From: Ruminococcus sp. | GTDB taxonomy: Bacteria; Bacillota; Clostridia; Lachnospirales; Lachnospiraceae | Assembly (NCBI GenBank): GCA_013911065.1 | Contig: JACERV010000010.1 | Coordinates: 62,001-126,000 of the forward strand | Direction of reading: 5' to 3' | Length of the DNA stretch: 64,000 nt | In this document: positions 52,689-61,277 of the stretch, piece after piece | Layout of the letters: every line of letters begins with the position of its first letter | How positions within the stretch are numbered: position 1 is the stretch's first letter | Notes under the pieces: generated by a model | Seen by the model: only the letters and a program-made list of their open reading frames with translations | The model's database searches: none | What the model was told of the DNA's origin: nothing | Made by a program: the position numbers and the translations under genes

Positions 52689-53123
52689 ATGAAAAGTAAA
52701 AAAAATTGGTTTGTTATTGCCTGTGTGTTTGTATTTTTGGTACTTCTTTTCATATCGAAAGAAGTAGGAGAGCGCAGCGGCCAAGAGGTGGCATCCGGAC
52801 TGAAAAATGAGAGCACTTCCTGCCGGAGCCAGGACCAGGCTGCAGGCATGAAAAGGGGAGAGAGAGGAACCATTCTTTTTTGGGAATCTAAAGAGGACAG
52901 TTTCATAAATGACGGCAGGACAAGAGAAGAGATGGCTGTAATTCCCCTATTTTTTCTGATAGATTTCCTAATAATCATTTTCTCAAGACTATTTCCAGGA
53001 GGCAGGACATGGCTGGTTATTTGGTCATTCTGTATGGCATTTCAAGGATATACTATGCGTAAGCTTTGCATTCTCCAGGCTCAGGATGGAAAAAAGGAAC
53101 CCTATTTCTATTTTGTTTCATAA
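52689..53123 (+). CDS. Small two-pass membrane protein of unknown function
   Basis: A 144-residue product with a hydrophobic segment near the N-terminus (about 6-22), a polar loop of about 60 residues (23-82), a second hydrophobic segment (about 83-98), and possibly a third (about 106-118). AAAGGGG lies 10 nt before the ATG at 52689. It has its own promoter and precedes the SecDF gene by 61 nt. I do not recognise a family. Confidence 0.6.
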   Translation: MKSKKNWFVIACVFVFLVLLFISKEVGERSGQEVASGLKNESTSCRSQDQAAGMKRGERGTILFWESKEDSFINDGRTREEMAVIPLFFLIDFLIIIFSRLFPGGRTWLVIWSFCMAFQGYTMRKLCILQAQDGKKEPYFYFVS

Positions 53124-53184
53124 GGATAAAAAAGGATTATCTGGATAGCTATGCAAGCCAGGGTAAATAAGAGGAGGATATATT

Positions 53185-55341
53185 TTGAAGGCGAAAAAAA
53201 GAAATGTATGGATTGTACTGTGTGTCATTGCAGCGTTTATTTATATTGCCATTTTCGGACTGGGAAGTGGATTTAAGGGTGCAGTGGATATGCGTTTCGG
53301 GATCGATATCCGAGGGGGCGTAGAAGCTATATTCGAACCTGAGGGAGTGGATAAGGCGCCCTCTGCATCGGATTTGGAATCTGCCAGAATCGTAATAGAA
53401 AACCGTCTGGATGCACAGAACATACTGGACCGTGAAGTGACAGTAGATAAAGAGAACGGAAATATCATTGTCCGCTTCCCTTGGAAGTCTGATGAGAAGG
53501 AGTTCAATCCCGAGGCGGCGATTGCTGAATTAGGAGAAACTGCAAAGCTGACCTTCCGCGACCCGGAGGGGAATGTATTGGTAGAGGGGAAGGATGTAAC
53601 TGACAGCCAGGTGGTAAGGGACCAGCAGACTGGGGAATATGTAGTTTCTCTTAAGTTTGACAAGGCTGGTGCAGAAGATTTTGCAGATGCCACGACAAAA
53701 CTTGTAGGCAAGTCTATGGGCATTTATATGGATGAGGAGCAGATTTCCAATCCCCTTGTGCGGGAAGCTATTCAAGGAGGAGAGGCTGTTATCAACGGAA
53801 TGGATTCCCAGGAGGAGGCAAAGGCTCTGTCTGAGAAAATCAACGCCGGAGCACTGCCCTTTTCTCTCAAGACAACGAACTATAATACCATCAGCCCCAC
53901 ACTGGGCAGCGGTGCACTGAAAGCAATGACATCAGCCGCAGCAGTGGCATTTATTCTGGTATGCCTGTTCATGATGACGTATTACCGGCTTCCGGGCCTG
54001 ATTGCCTGCCTGACGATGGTTTTCCAGATGAGCCTGCAGGTACTGGCGCTTTCTGTACCCCAGTATACATTGACCCTTCCTGGAATTGCAGGTTTAATCT
54101 TATCGCTGGGTATGGCAGTGGATGCGAACGTTATCATTAACGAGCGTATCGGTGAAGAATTAAGCAAAGGAAGCAGTATTAAGAATGCAGTGAAGATGGG
54201 ATATAAAAATGCGTTTTCTTCTGTATTGGATGGAAATATTACAACGGCGGCAATTGCTGTGATTTTGATGATTTTCGGATCCGGAACGATGCTCAGTTTT
54301 GGTTATACGCTGCTGACGGGAGTTCTACTTAATCTGGCAGTTGGTGTCTGGCTCTCCAGAATTATGTTAAGCTCGGTGGTTCTGTATCCTAAGTTCCAGA
54401 ACCTAAAGCTGTTCTATATGAAGAAGACAAGAAAGGTTATAGATTTTCTTGGGAAGCGAAAAGCGATTTTCCTATTTACGGCAGCAATGCTTCTTGTAGG
54501 TTCTATCATCAGTGGAATGCGCGGTATTACATTGGATACCCAGTTTACAGGAGGGGTTATCCTGAAATATACCTGTGAAGGCACACCGGATACCGCCCAG
54601 GCGGCTCAGGCGGCTGAGGAGGTGTTGAACCGTCCGGTCAACGCCCAGGCTGGAGAAGATTTTGTATCCGGGCAGACAAAGCTGGTATTGAATCTTGGCG
54701 GCCATCAGGGAATCTCACCACAGGAACAGGCAAAAGTGCTTGATGCCTTAAATAAAGTCCAGCCTGAACAAAAATACAAGTCGTCAGAAAGCTATGCGGT
54801 AGAGCCTTACATCGGAGCACGTGCGCTGAAAAATTCTGCAATTGCGATTGTATTGGCAATGTTGTTTATTATTGTTTATATTGCACTGCGTTTTTCTGTA
54901 TTGTCAGGGCTATCTGCCGGAATATCAGGAGTAATTGCTCTTATATACGATGTATTTATTGTATTTTTGGTGTTTGGAGTCTGCAAAATACCAATTAATG
55001 ATGCTTTTGTGTCTGTAACCCTGACAATTATCGGATATTCAATTAACGATACAATTGTCCTTTATGACAGGATACGGGAGCATATGCGTACACGTACGAA
55101 AGAAGGACTTATACCCCTTGTAAACCAGAGTATTACCGAGACATTGGGACGGTCAATTAATACAGCATTTACCACAGTACTCTGTGTAGCGGTCATTTTA
55201 GTTTTTGCGGTAATTTATAATATAGATTCAATCAGAGTCTTTGCACTTCCTATGCTGGTCGGAATGATAAGCGGGTGTTATTCTTCCATATGTGTAGCAG
55301 CATCTGTATGGGTGACATGGAAAAATAGGAAAAAATCTTAA
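53185..55341 (+). CDS. secDF: Protein translocase SecD-SecF fusion
   Basis: Proton-driven RND-type membrane protein that helps the Sec channel pull exported proteins out. The 718-residue product joins SecD (first membrane segment about 8-28, FGIDIRGGVEAIFEP, P1 domain with SMGIYMDEEQISNP, GLILSLGMAVDANVIINERI) and SecF (about 425 on: LDTQFTGGVIL, SITETLGRSINTAFTT is SecF-like), giving twelve expected membrane segments. A single SecDF chain is usual in Bacillus and some Clostridia. Start is TTG 53185, with AGGAGG 7 nt upstream. Confidence 0.95.
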   Translation: MKAKKRNVWIVLCVIAAFIYIAIFGLGSGFKGAVDMRFGIDIRGGVEAIFEPEGVDKAPSASDLESARIVIENRLDAQNILDREVTVDKENGNIIVRFPWKSDEKEFNPEAAIAELGETAKLTFRDPEGNVLVEGKDVTDSQVVRDQQTGEYVVSLKFDKAGAEDFADATTKLVGKSMGIYMDEEQISNPLVREAIQGGEAVINGMDSQEEAKALSEKINAGALPFSLKTTNYNTISPTLGSGALKAMTSAAAVAFILVCLFMMTYYRLPGLIACLTMVFQMSLQVLALSVPQYTLTLPGIAGLILSLGMAVDANVIINERIGEELSKGSSIKNAVKMGYKNAFSSVLDGNITTAAIAVILMIFGSGTMLSFGYTLLTGVLLNLAVGVWLSRIMLSSVVLYPKFQNLKLFYMKKTRKVIDFLGKRKAIFLFTAAMLLVGSIISGMRGITLDTQFTGGVILKYTCEGTPDTAQAAQAAEEVLNRPVNAQAGEDFVSGQTKLVLNLGGHQGISPQEQAKVLDALNKVQPEQKYKSSESYAVEPYIGARALKNSAIAIVLAMLFIIVYIALRFSVLSGLSAGISGVIALIYDVFIVFLVFGVCKIPINDAFVSVTLTIIGYSINDTIVLYDRIREHMRTRTKEGLIPLVNQSITETLGRSINTAFTTVLCVAVILVFAVIYNIDSIRVFALPMLVGMISGCYSSICVAASVWVTWKNRKKS

Positions 55342-55377
55342 TTTTACTTTAAGGAGTCTTAATAAAACTTCATCCTG

Positions 55378-55406
55378 TTGCGAAAAGTGCGGAAAAATGC
55401 TATCAT
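55378..55406 (+). promoter_or_regulatory. Promoter of the LCP gene and probably the glycan locus
   Basis: TTGCGA (55378-55383), 17-nt spacer, TATCAT (55401-55406), about 80 nt before the LCP start. No other promoter was recognised before 61 kb. Confidence 0.6.
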
Positions 55407-55488
55407 AACCTGGTATATACCCTGCGCATATGTGAGCGGTAAAGAAATTAATCGCAGAGCACAGGAAGAAATGAAGGGAGCATGACAG

Positions 55489-57162
55489 ATGGGTCAGCAA
55501 AAGATGAGCGCAAGTGAGCGGGAAGCATATAGAAAAGAGCAGGCCAGAAAACGCCGCAGGATGGAAGAAAAACAGAGAAGGACAGTAAGTGAGAACCCGG
55601 CTAAATCAGTGGCGGGCGGCTCAGGCAGAAAAAGCGGCAGCCAAGGTCCGGCCGGAAAAAATAGAGGGAATGATAAAGGAACCGGGAAGAAGCAGACTTC
55701 TAATAAGATAAGCAGACAGATTGGAATCATTCTGTGTGGAATCCAGTTGGCTGTAACTTTGGTATTTATTGTAGCTTTGCTGGTCCTGAATATGCTGCCG
55801 ATGAAATATCTGGGGGTAATCGTGGGCATGCTGCTGGTGCTTTGGATTATTCTGCTGGTTGGACAGCTTATATCTAAGAAAAAAGCAATTGCCGGAAAGG
55901 TAATCAGTGTTCTCATGTCTATTGTGCTGGCGTTTGGTTCCTACTATATATTTAAAACAAATGGAACAGTTGAAAATATAAGCGGCGGTAATAAAAAAGT
56001 GGATAAGATGGTAGTTGCGGTGCTGGCGGAGGATCAGGCCGAGACGATTGAAGATGCAGCCGGTTACGATTTTGGTGTGCAGTATACCATGAAGGGGGAC
56101 GATGTTAAAAGTACAGTAGAATCGATCAACCAGGAATTGGGAAGTGATATTTCTACAGTAGAATACAACAGTCTGAATGAACAGGCAGCAGCATTGCATG
56201 ACGGTGAAGTCCAGGCTATTATCTATAATGATGCTTATACATCAATTCTAGAGGAAGCTTTTGAAGGATACAGCAATGCAGTGAAGATTATTTACTCTCA
56301 TGAAATTACAAGTGAAATTGAGAATACGGCAGCGGACGTAAAAGTAGCCGATGACTCTTTTACAGTGTACATCAGCGGTATTGATGTGTATGGGGCTATT
56401 GAGACCAACAGCCGCAGTGATGTAAATATGATAGCAACTGTGAACCCTACTACTCATCAGATTCTTTTAGTCACTACACCTAGGGACTATTATGTGGAAA
56501 TTCCTGGGATTTCAGGCGGACAGAAGGATAAGCTGACTCATGCGGGTATTTACGGAGTAGATGCGTCTATGGCTACTTTGGAAGAGCTTTATGATACAGA
56601 GATTGATTTCTATGCAAGAGTAAACTTTACCTCTCTTGTACAAATGGTAGATGCACTGGGAGGAGTGGATGTGATATCCGAGCAGGCCTTTACAACGAGT
56701 GATGAATCCGGACTGGTAATGAATGTGGCACAGGGAGAGAATCATTTTACCGGGCAGCAGGCACTGGCGTTTTCCAGAGAGAGAATGAATGTGGACGGCG
56801 GGGATTTCCAGAGAGGAAAAAACCAGCAGGCTGTGATTATAGCTATGATTAAGAAGGCGGTTTCACCTGCTATTTTGACTGGCGCCAATGGAATTTTGAG
56901 CAGCATAAGCGGAAATGTGGATACGAACATGTCCCAGGAACAGATTCAGGAATTGATTAAAAGTCAGCTTGCTGGCGGGGGAGCATGGAATATCAAATCC
57001 ATGGCAGCAGAAGGAACGGGGGATGACCAGGAATGTTATTCCTCTCCAGGCAGCATACTCTATGTAACCCAGCCTGATCTGAATACTGTTACGGCTATCA
57101 AAGACGCCATTGATGCAGTGGAAAACGGTGAGCTGCTGCCGGATTCAGAAGTGGCTCAATAA
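55489..57162 (+). CDS. LytR-CpsA-Psr (LCP) family cell-wall glycopolymer ligase
   Basis: LCP proteins attach undecaprenyl-linked glycopolymers to peptidoglycan outside the cell. The 557-residue product has a long basic N-terminal tail (about 1-75), three hydrophobic segments (about 78-160), an LCP-accessory region (about 175-280), and the LCP core with VYISGIDVYG, RSDVNMIATVNP, LVTTPRDYYVEI (Arg and Asp of the active site), LTHAGIYG and LAFSRERMN. The multi-segment membrane part is larger than the single anchor of simple LCP proteins. Its place at the head of a polysaccharide locus fits the role. Confidence 0.92.
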   Translation: MGQQKMSASEREAYRKEQARKRRRMEEKQRRTVSENPAKSVAGGSGRKSGSQGPAGKNRGNDKGTGKKQTSNKISRQIGIILCGIQLAVTLVFIVALLVLNMLPMKYLGVIVGMLLVLWIILLVGQLISKKKAIAGKVISVLMSIVLAFGSYYIFKTNGTVENISGGNKKVDKMVVAVLAEDQAETIEDAAGYDFGVQYTMKGDDVKSTVESINQELGSDISTVEYNSLNEQAAALHDGEVQAIIYNDAYTSILEEAFEGYSNAVKIIYSHEITSEIENTAADVKVADDSFTVYISGIDVYGAIETNSRSDVNMIATVNPTTHQILLVTTPRDYYVEIPGISGGQKDKLTHAGIYGVDASMATLEELYDTEIDFYARVNFTSLVQMVDALGGVDVISEQAFTTSDESGLVMNVAQGENHFTGQQALAFSRERMNVDGGDFQRGKNQQAVIIAMIKKAVSPAILTGANGILSSISGNVDTNMSQEQIQELIKSQLAGGGAWNIKSMAAEGTGDDQECYSSPGSILYVTQPDLNTVTAIKDAIDAVENGELLPDSEVAQ

Positions 57163-57185
57163 AAGGGATACTGAGGAAAAGAAAT

Positions 57186-59162
57186 ATGATAAAACTGTTT
57201 AAAAAGTGGGACCTTTCTATTGTTTATAAAGTGCTTTTGGTATTTTTGGACCTTGCATTTATCAATGTCAGTTCGTTTCTGGCATTGTGGGTCCGCTTCA
57301 ATATGCATATTAGTGAGATACCAATTGAGTATGCCGATTCGGTGAAAGAACTGATTGTGGTGAATACGCTTGTTACGGTTGCCATTTTTGCGGTATGCAG
57401 GCTTTATACAAGTTTGTGGAGATTTGCAAGCATCAAGGAGCTGATATATATTATTGAAGCCTGCATGGCATCGGTTTTATTTAATATTTTAGCTTATTAT
57501 CTTACTTACAGGATTATATACAGAAGTTATTTTCCATTGTATGTTACGGCCTTGTTCCTGCTTACCTGCTTCAGCCGTTTTTCTTACAGGCTGGCAAGGC
57601 TGCTTTACCGCGGAAATATTCATGGGCGTCATGTGCGTAATACCATGATTATCGGAGCAGGAGAGGCGTGCAATGTAGTGATGAAGGAGCTGGAACTCAG
57701 CACGGAGCTGGACGCAAAAATCTGTTGTGTGATTGATGATAATCCAAGAAAACACGGAACGTATATTCATGGAGTAAAAGTAGTCGGCGGCAGAGAAGAT
57801 ATCCTCAAGAATGTAGAGAAATACCGTATTAATGAGATTATTGTTGCCATTCCCAGTGCAGACAAAAGGGAAAGGCAGAAAATTCTGGAAATCTGTCAGA
57901 AGATTTCTGACTGTGAGCTGAAAATTCTTCCCGGAGTATATCAGTTAGTAAATGGGGAGGTCAGCGTTTCCAAGCTGCGTAATGTGGAAATAGAAGACTT
58001 GCTGGGGAGAGATCCTATACGGGTGACGACAGAGAAAATCGGGCGTTATGTATCGGGAAAAGCCGTGCTGGTGACAGGCGGAGGCGGAAGCATCGGCAGT
58101 GAGCTTTGCCGTCAGATTGCGGCAAACGGCGTGAAACAGTTGATTATTTTTGATATTTATGAGAATAATGCCTATGAAATCCAGCAGGAGCTGAAAGCCA
58201 AATATCCAAATCTGGATTTGATTGTACTGATTGGTTCTGTCAGAAACGGAAGAAAGTTAAATAGTATTTTCGCCAAGTACCGCCCTGATATCGTATATCA
58301 TGCGGCAGCGCATAAGCATGTTCCGTTGATGGAGGACAGCCCAAACGAAGCAATTAAAAATAATGTGTTTGGAACGTATAAGACTGCATTGGCGGCAGAC
58401 AGATACGGAGTAGAAAAGTTTGTCCTCATTTCCACAGACAAAGCAGTGAATCCGACGAATATTATGGGGGCATCCAAGCGGATGTGTGAGATGATTATCC
58501 AGGTGTTCAACAGGCGCTCAGAGACAGAGTATGTAGCGGTACGTTTTGGAAATGTGTTAGGCAGTAACGGCAGTGTGATACCATTATTTAAGAAGCAGAT
58601 AGAAGCAGGCGGGCCGGTTACAGTAACCCACCCGGATATTATCCGGTATTTTATGACCATACCGGAGGCAGTATCTTTAGTACTGCAGGCAGGAGCCAGT
58701 GCGAAAGGCGGAGAGATATTTGTTCTGGATATGGGGCAGCCGGTACGAATTGTAGATTTAGCAAAAAATTTAATCCGGTTATCCGGATATACTCTTGGTG
58801 TAGACATAGATATCCGGTATACCGGTCTGCGTCCGGGAGAAAAACTATATGAAGAGCTTTTGATGGCAGAAGAAGGCTTGGAAAGTACGGAAAATCAGAA
58901 AATCCATATTGGGAAACCTATTGAATTTGATGAAAAGGAATTTTTAAAAGATTTGGAAGACTTATACCAGGCAGCATATGCGGAGACAGACGATATGAAA
59001 TATATTGTCCATAAGATTATTCCAACTTACCGTTTAAGAGAAGCAGATATCCTCAGAGATCAGCAGATACAGGCATGTTGGAAAAAGGAATTTACAGACA
59101 CCCGCTCCAAGCTGCCTAGTGCTTTTTTGGACGGAGGAACCGCTCATAAGGAGGATATATGA
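57186..59162 (+). CDS. Membrane-bound nucleotide-sugar 4,6-dehydratase/epimerase (PglF/CapD-like)
   Basis: Likely converts UDP-GlcNAc to a 4-keto-6-deoxy sugar. The 658-residue product has four membrane segments (about 14-140), a CoA-binding-like Rossmann region (MIIGAGEACNVVMKEL), and a second SDR-type domain with VTGGGGSIGSELCRQI, STDKAVNPTNIMGASKR and VRFGNVLGSNGSVIPLF. The usual catalytic YxxxK is replaced by MGASK, as in PglF/FlaA1-type enzymes. It begins 24 nt after the LCP gene and overlaps the aminotransferase gene by 4 nt. Confidence 0.93.
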   Translation: MIKLFKKWDLSIVYKVLLVFLDLAFINVSSFLALWVRFNMHISEIPIEYADSVKELIVVNTLVTVAIFAVCRLYTSLWRFASIKELIYIIEACMASVLFNILAYYLTYRIIYRSYFPLYVTALFLLTCFSRFSYRLARLLYRGNIHGRHVRNTMIIGAGEACNVVMKELELSTELDAKICCVIDDNPRKHGTYIHGVKVVGGREDILKNVEKYRINEIIVAIPSADKRERQKILEICQKISDCELKILPGVYQLVNGEVSVSKLRNVEIEDLLGRDPIRVTTEKIGRYVSGKAVLVTGGGGSIGSELCRQIAANGVKQLIIFDIYENNAYEIQQELKAKYPNLDLIVLIGSVRNGRKLNSIFAKYRPDIVYHAAAHKHVPLMEDSPNEAIKNNVFGTYKTALAADRYGVEKFVLISTDKAVNPTNIMGASKRMCEMIIQVFNRRSETEYVAVRFGNVLGSNGSVIPLFKKQIEAGGPVTVTHPDIIRYFMTIPEAVSLVLQAGASAKGGEIFVLDMGQPVRIVDLAKNLIRLSGYTLGVDIDIRYTGLRPGEKLYEELLMAEEGLESTENQKIHIGKPIEFDEKEFLKDLEDLYQAAYAETDDMKYIVHKIIPTYRLREADILRDQQIQACWKKEFTDTRSKLPSAFLDGGTAHKEDI

Positions 59163-60364
59163 AAATACCATTTTCACCACCGGATATTACAGAAGAAGAA
59201 ATTACAGAAGTAGCTGAGACATTGCGCAGCGGATGGATCACCACAGGCCCCAGGACGAAGGAGTTTGAATGCAGAATTGCAGAATACTGCCATACTAGAA
59301 AAGCAGTCTGTCTTAACTCTGCCACGGCCTGTCTGGAGATGACACTTCATGTGATGGGAATTGGCCCGGGAGATGAGGTCATTACCACTGCGTATACTTA
59401 CTCGGCTACAGCCAGCTGTATTTGCCATGTGGGAGCAATGCCCGTTCTGGTAGATACATTGCCGGGTTCTTATGAAATGGACCCACAAAAGGTGCGTGAG
59501 GCAGTGACGGAACGTACGAAGGCTATTATCTCAGTAGATTTAGGAGGTGTAATTTATAGCCGGTATGATGAAATTTTTCGGATTGTGGAAGAAAAGAGGC
59601 CTATATTTAGTCCCTCCAATGAAAAACAGGAGGCTTTGGGAAGAATTCTTATAATCGCGGATGCTGCCCACGCTTTTGGATCCTGGAGAGATGGGAAGAT
59701 ATGCGGGGAGATTGCAGATTTTACTTGCTTTTCCTTCCATGCGGTGAAAAACCTGACTACAGCGGAAGGCGGTGCTGTGACATGGTCCCAGGCAATTACA
59801 CAGGCCGGTCTGGATGAAGAGAAGTTATACAAAGAATATATGCTCCTTTCCCTTCATGGACAATCAAAAGATGCATTGGAGAAAACGCAGGCTGGTGCAT
59901 GGGAATATGATATCGTGGCACCTTATTATAAATGCAATATGACAGATATTATGGCTGCAATAGGACTGGTACAGCTAAAGCGCTATCCGGAAATCCTGAA
60001 ACGCAGGCGCAGTTTGATAGAGCAGTATAATAAAGGTTTGGACGGATGCCCTGTGGAAGTTCTGAATCACTATGGGGAGGATATGCAGTCCAGCGGACAT
60101 CTATATCTTGTACGTGTGCTTGACAAAACCCGTCAAGAATGTAACAATATAATCAATGAACTGGCAAAATCTGGGATTGCATCAAATGTCCACTATAAGC
60201 CTCTGCCCATGCTGACAGCATACAGTCAGATGGGATTTGATGTGAAAGATTATCCAAATGCTTATGCACAGTTTGAAAATGAAATTACACTGCCGCTTCA
60301 CACCTGTCTCACAGATGAACAGGTAGAATATGTTGCAGGTACATTCAGGAGATTAGTAATATGA
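59159..60364 (+). CDS. DegT/DnrJ/EryC1-type nucleotide-sugar aminotransferase
   Basis: PLP enzyme expected to aminate the 4-keto sugar made by the preceding dehydratase (PglE-like). The 401-residue product has SGWITTGPRTKEFE, NSATACLEMTL, ADAAHAFGS (Asp for PLP) and FSFHAVKNLTTAEGG with the PLP Lys about 202. Start overlaps the dehydratase stop (ATGA) and its end overlaps the next gene in the same way, so the three genes form a tightly coupled block. Confidence 0.93.
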   Translation: MKIPFSPPDITEEEITEVAETLRSGWITTGPRTKEFECRIAEYCHTRKAVCLNSATACLEMTLHVMGIGPGDEVITTAYTYSATASCICHVGAMPVLVDTLPGSYEMDPQKVREAVTERTKAIISVDLGGVIYSRYDEIFRIVEEKRPIFSPSNEKQEALGRILIIADAAHAFGSWRDGKICGEIADFTCFSFHAVKNLTTAEGGAVTWSQAITQAGLDEEKLYKEYMLLSLHGQSKDALEKTQAGAWEYDIVAPYYKCNMTDIMAAIGLVQLKRYPEILKRRRSLIEQYNKGLDGCPVEVLNHYGEDMQSSGHLYLVRVLDKTRQECNNIINELAKSGIASNVHYKPLPMLTAYSQMGFDVKDYPNAYAQFENEITLPLHTCLTDEQVEYVAGTFRRLVI

Positions 60365-61059
60365 TACTAAATTGGGAACAATTGCCGGAATCTATGCGCA
60401 GCGATTCTGTGCGGCCTTATTATGAAACATTGAAAAAGAAGCAGTCCGGCCTTTATATGAAACGTGGCTTGGATTTCTTATTTGCGTTTGTCCTGACGGT
60501 TGTCTTGTCACCAGTCATGGCAGGTGTAGCATTGTGGATAAAATTAGATAGCAGAGGTCCGGTCTTTTACAGGCAGGAGAGAATTACACGATATGGGAAA
60601 CCATATCGTATTTTCAAGTTTAGGACTATGGTTAATGGGGCTGATAAAAAAGGACCTCTGGTTACGGAAAAGCAGGACTCCAGAATTACAAGAGCAGGGC
60701 AGACTCTGCGCCGGTGCAGGTTGGATGAGCTGCCTCAGCTGCTGAACATTCTCCGGGGAGAAATGTCCTTTGTGGGAACAAGGCCCGAGGTAAGGAAATA
60801 TGTAGCCCAGTATACAGGGGAAATGCATGCAACATTGCTGCTCCCGGCGGGGGTTACCTCCCGGACCAGTATCCTGTTTAAGGATGAAGATGTGCTGCTG
60901 GAAAAATACCAGAAAGAAACAGGAAAGACAGTGGACCAGGTGTATGTAGAGTATATCCTTCCGGTGAAGATGAAATACAATTTACAGTATTTGAAGCAGT
61001 TCAGCTTTTTCGGTGATATCAAGGTGATGTTTGAAACAGTTCTGGCGGTGTTAAAGTAA
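60361..61059 (+). CDS. Undecaprenyl-phosphate sugar phosphotransferase (PglC-like)
   Basis: Monotopic phosphoglycosyl transferase that starts glycan assembly on the lipid carrier. The 232-residue product has a hydrophobic re-entrant segment (about 37-60), the family motifs GPVFYRQERITRYGKPYRIF in part, FKFRTM, and RCRLDELPQLLNILRGEMS with the catalytic Asp-Glu pair. Its length matches the small PglC type rather than the long WbaP type. With the dehydratase and aminotransferase it would transfer a 4-amino-6-deoxy sugar phosphate; no acetyltransferase (PglD) is seen. Confidence 0.93.
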   Translation: MILNWEQLPESMRSDSVRPYYETLKKKQSGLYMKRGLDFLFAFVLTVVLSPVMAGVALWIKLDSRGPVFYRQERITRYGKPYRIFKFRTMVNGADKKGPLVTEKQDSRITRAGQTLRRCRLDELPQLLNILRGEMSFVGTRPEVRKYVAQYTGEMHATLLLPAGVTSRTSILFKDEDVLLEKYQKETGKTVDQVYVEYILPVKMKYNLQYLKQFSFFGDIKVMFETVLAVLK

Positions 61060-61065
61060 ATATAG

Positions 61066-61271
61066 AAGCATCCATGTCACTAAGGCAGAAAGGACTAGGC
61101 TCAAGGAAACATCCATGTTACTAAGACCTGAAACTACCAGGTCAAGTCACCAGGATGTACTTTGCAGCGTAAGCTCTGAAAATACCAGAGCTAAGCAGCA
61201 TAAGCAAGTCGGCAGGATGTACTTTGTAACTAGGGCTTGAAAGAACCAAGCCAAGTTACATAAGCAGGAGG
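61066..61271 (+). repeat. Modular hairpin element, family 1, copy C, nested
   Basis: Outer unit: P1 GCATCC (61068-61073)/GGATGT (61215-61220), P2 TGTAAC (61225-61230)/GTTACA (61255-61260) enclosing GGCTTG-AAAGAAC-CAAGCC. Inner unit inside the outer P1: ACATCC (61109-61114)/GGATGT (61153-61158) enclosing GACCTG-AAACTAC-CAGGTC (61125-61143), then P2 TGCAGC (61163-61168) with one mismatch, enclosing GCTCTG-AAAATAC-CAGAGC (61173-61191). Three different stems carry the same style of 7-nt loop. It ends in TAAGCAGGAGG, whose AGGAGG is the ribosome site of the next gene. Confidence 0.8.
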
Positions 61272-61277
61272 CGTAAG

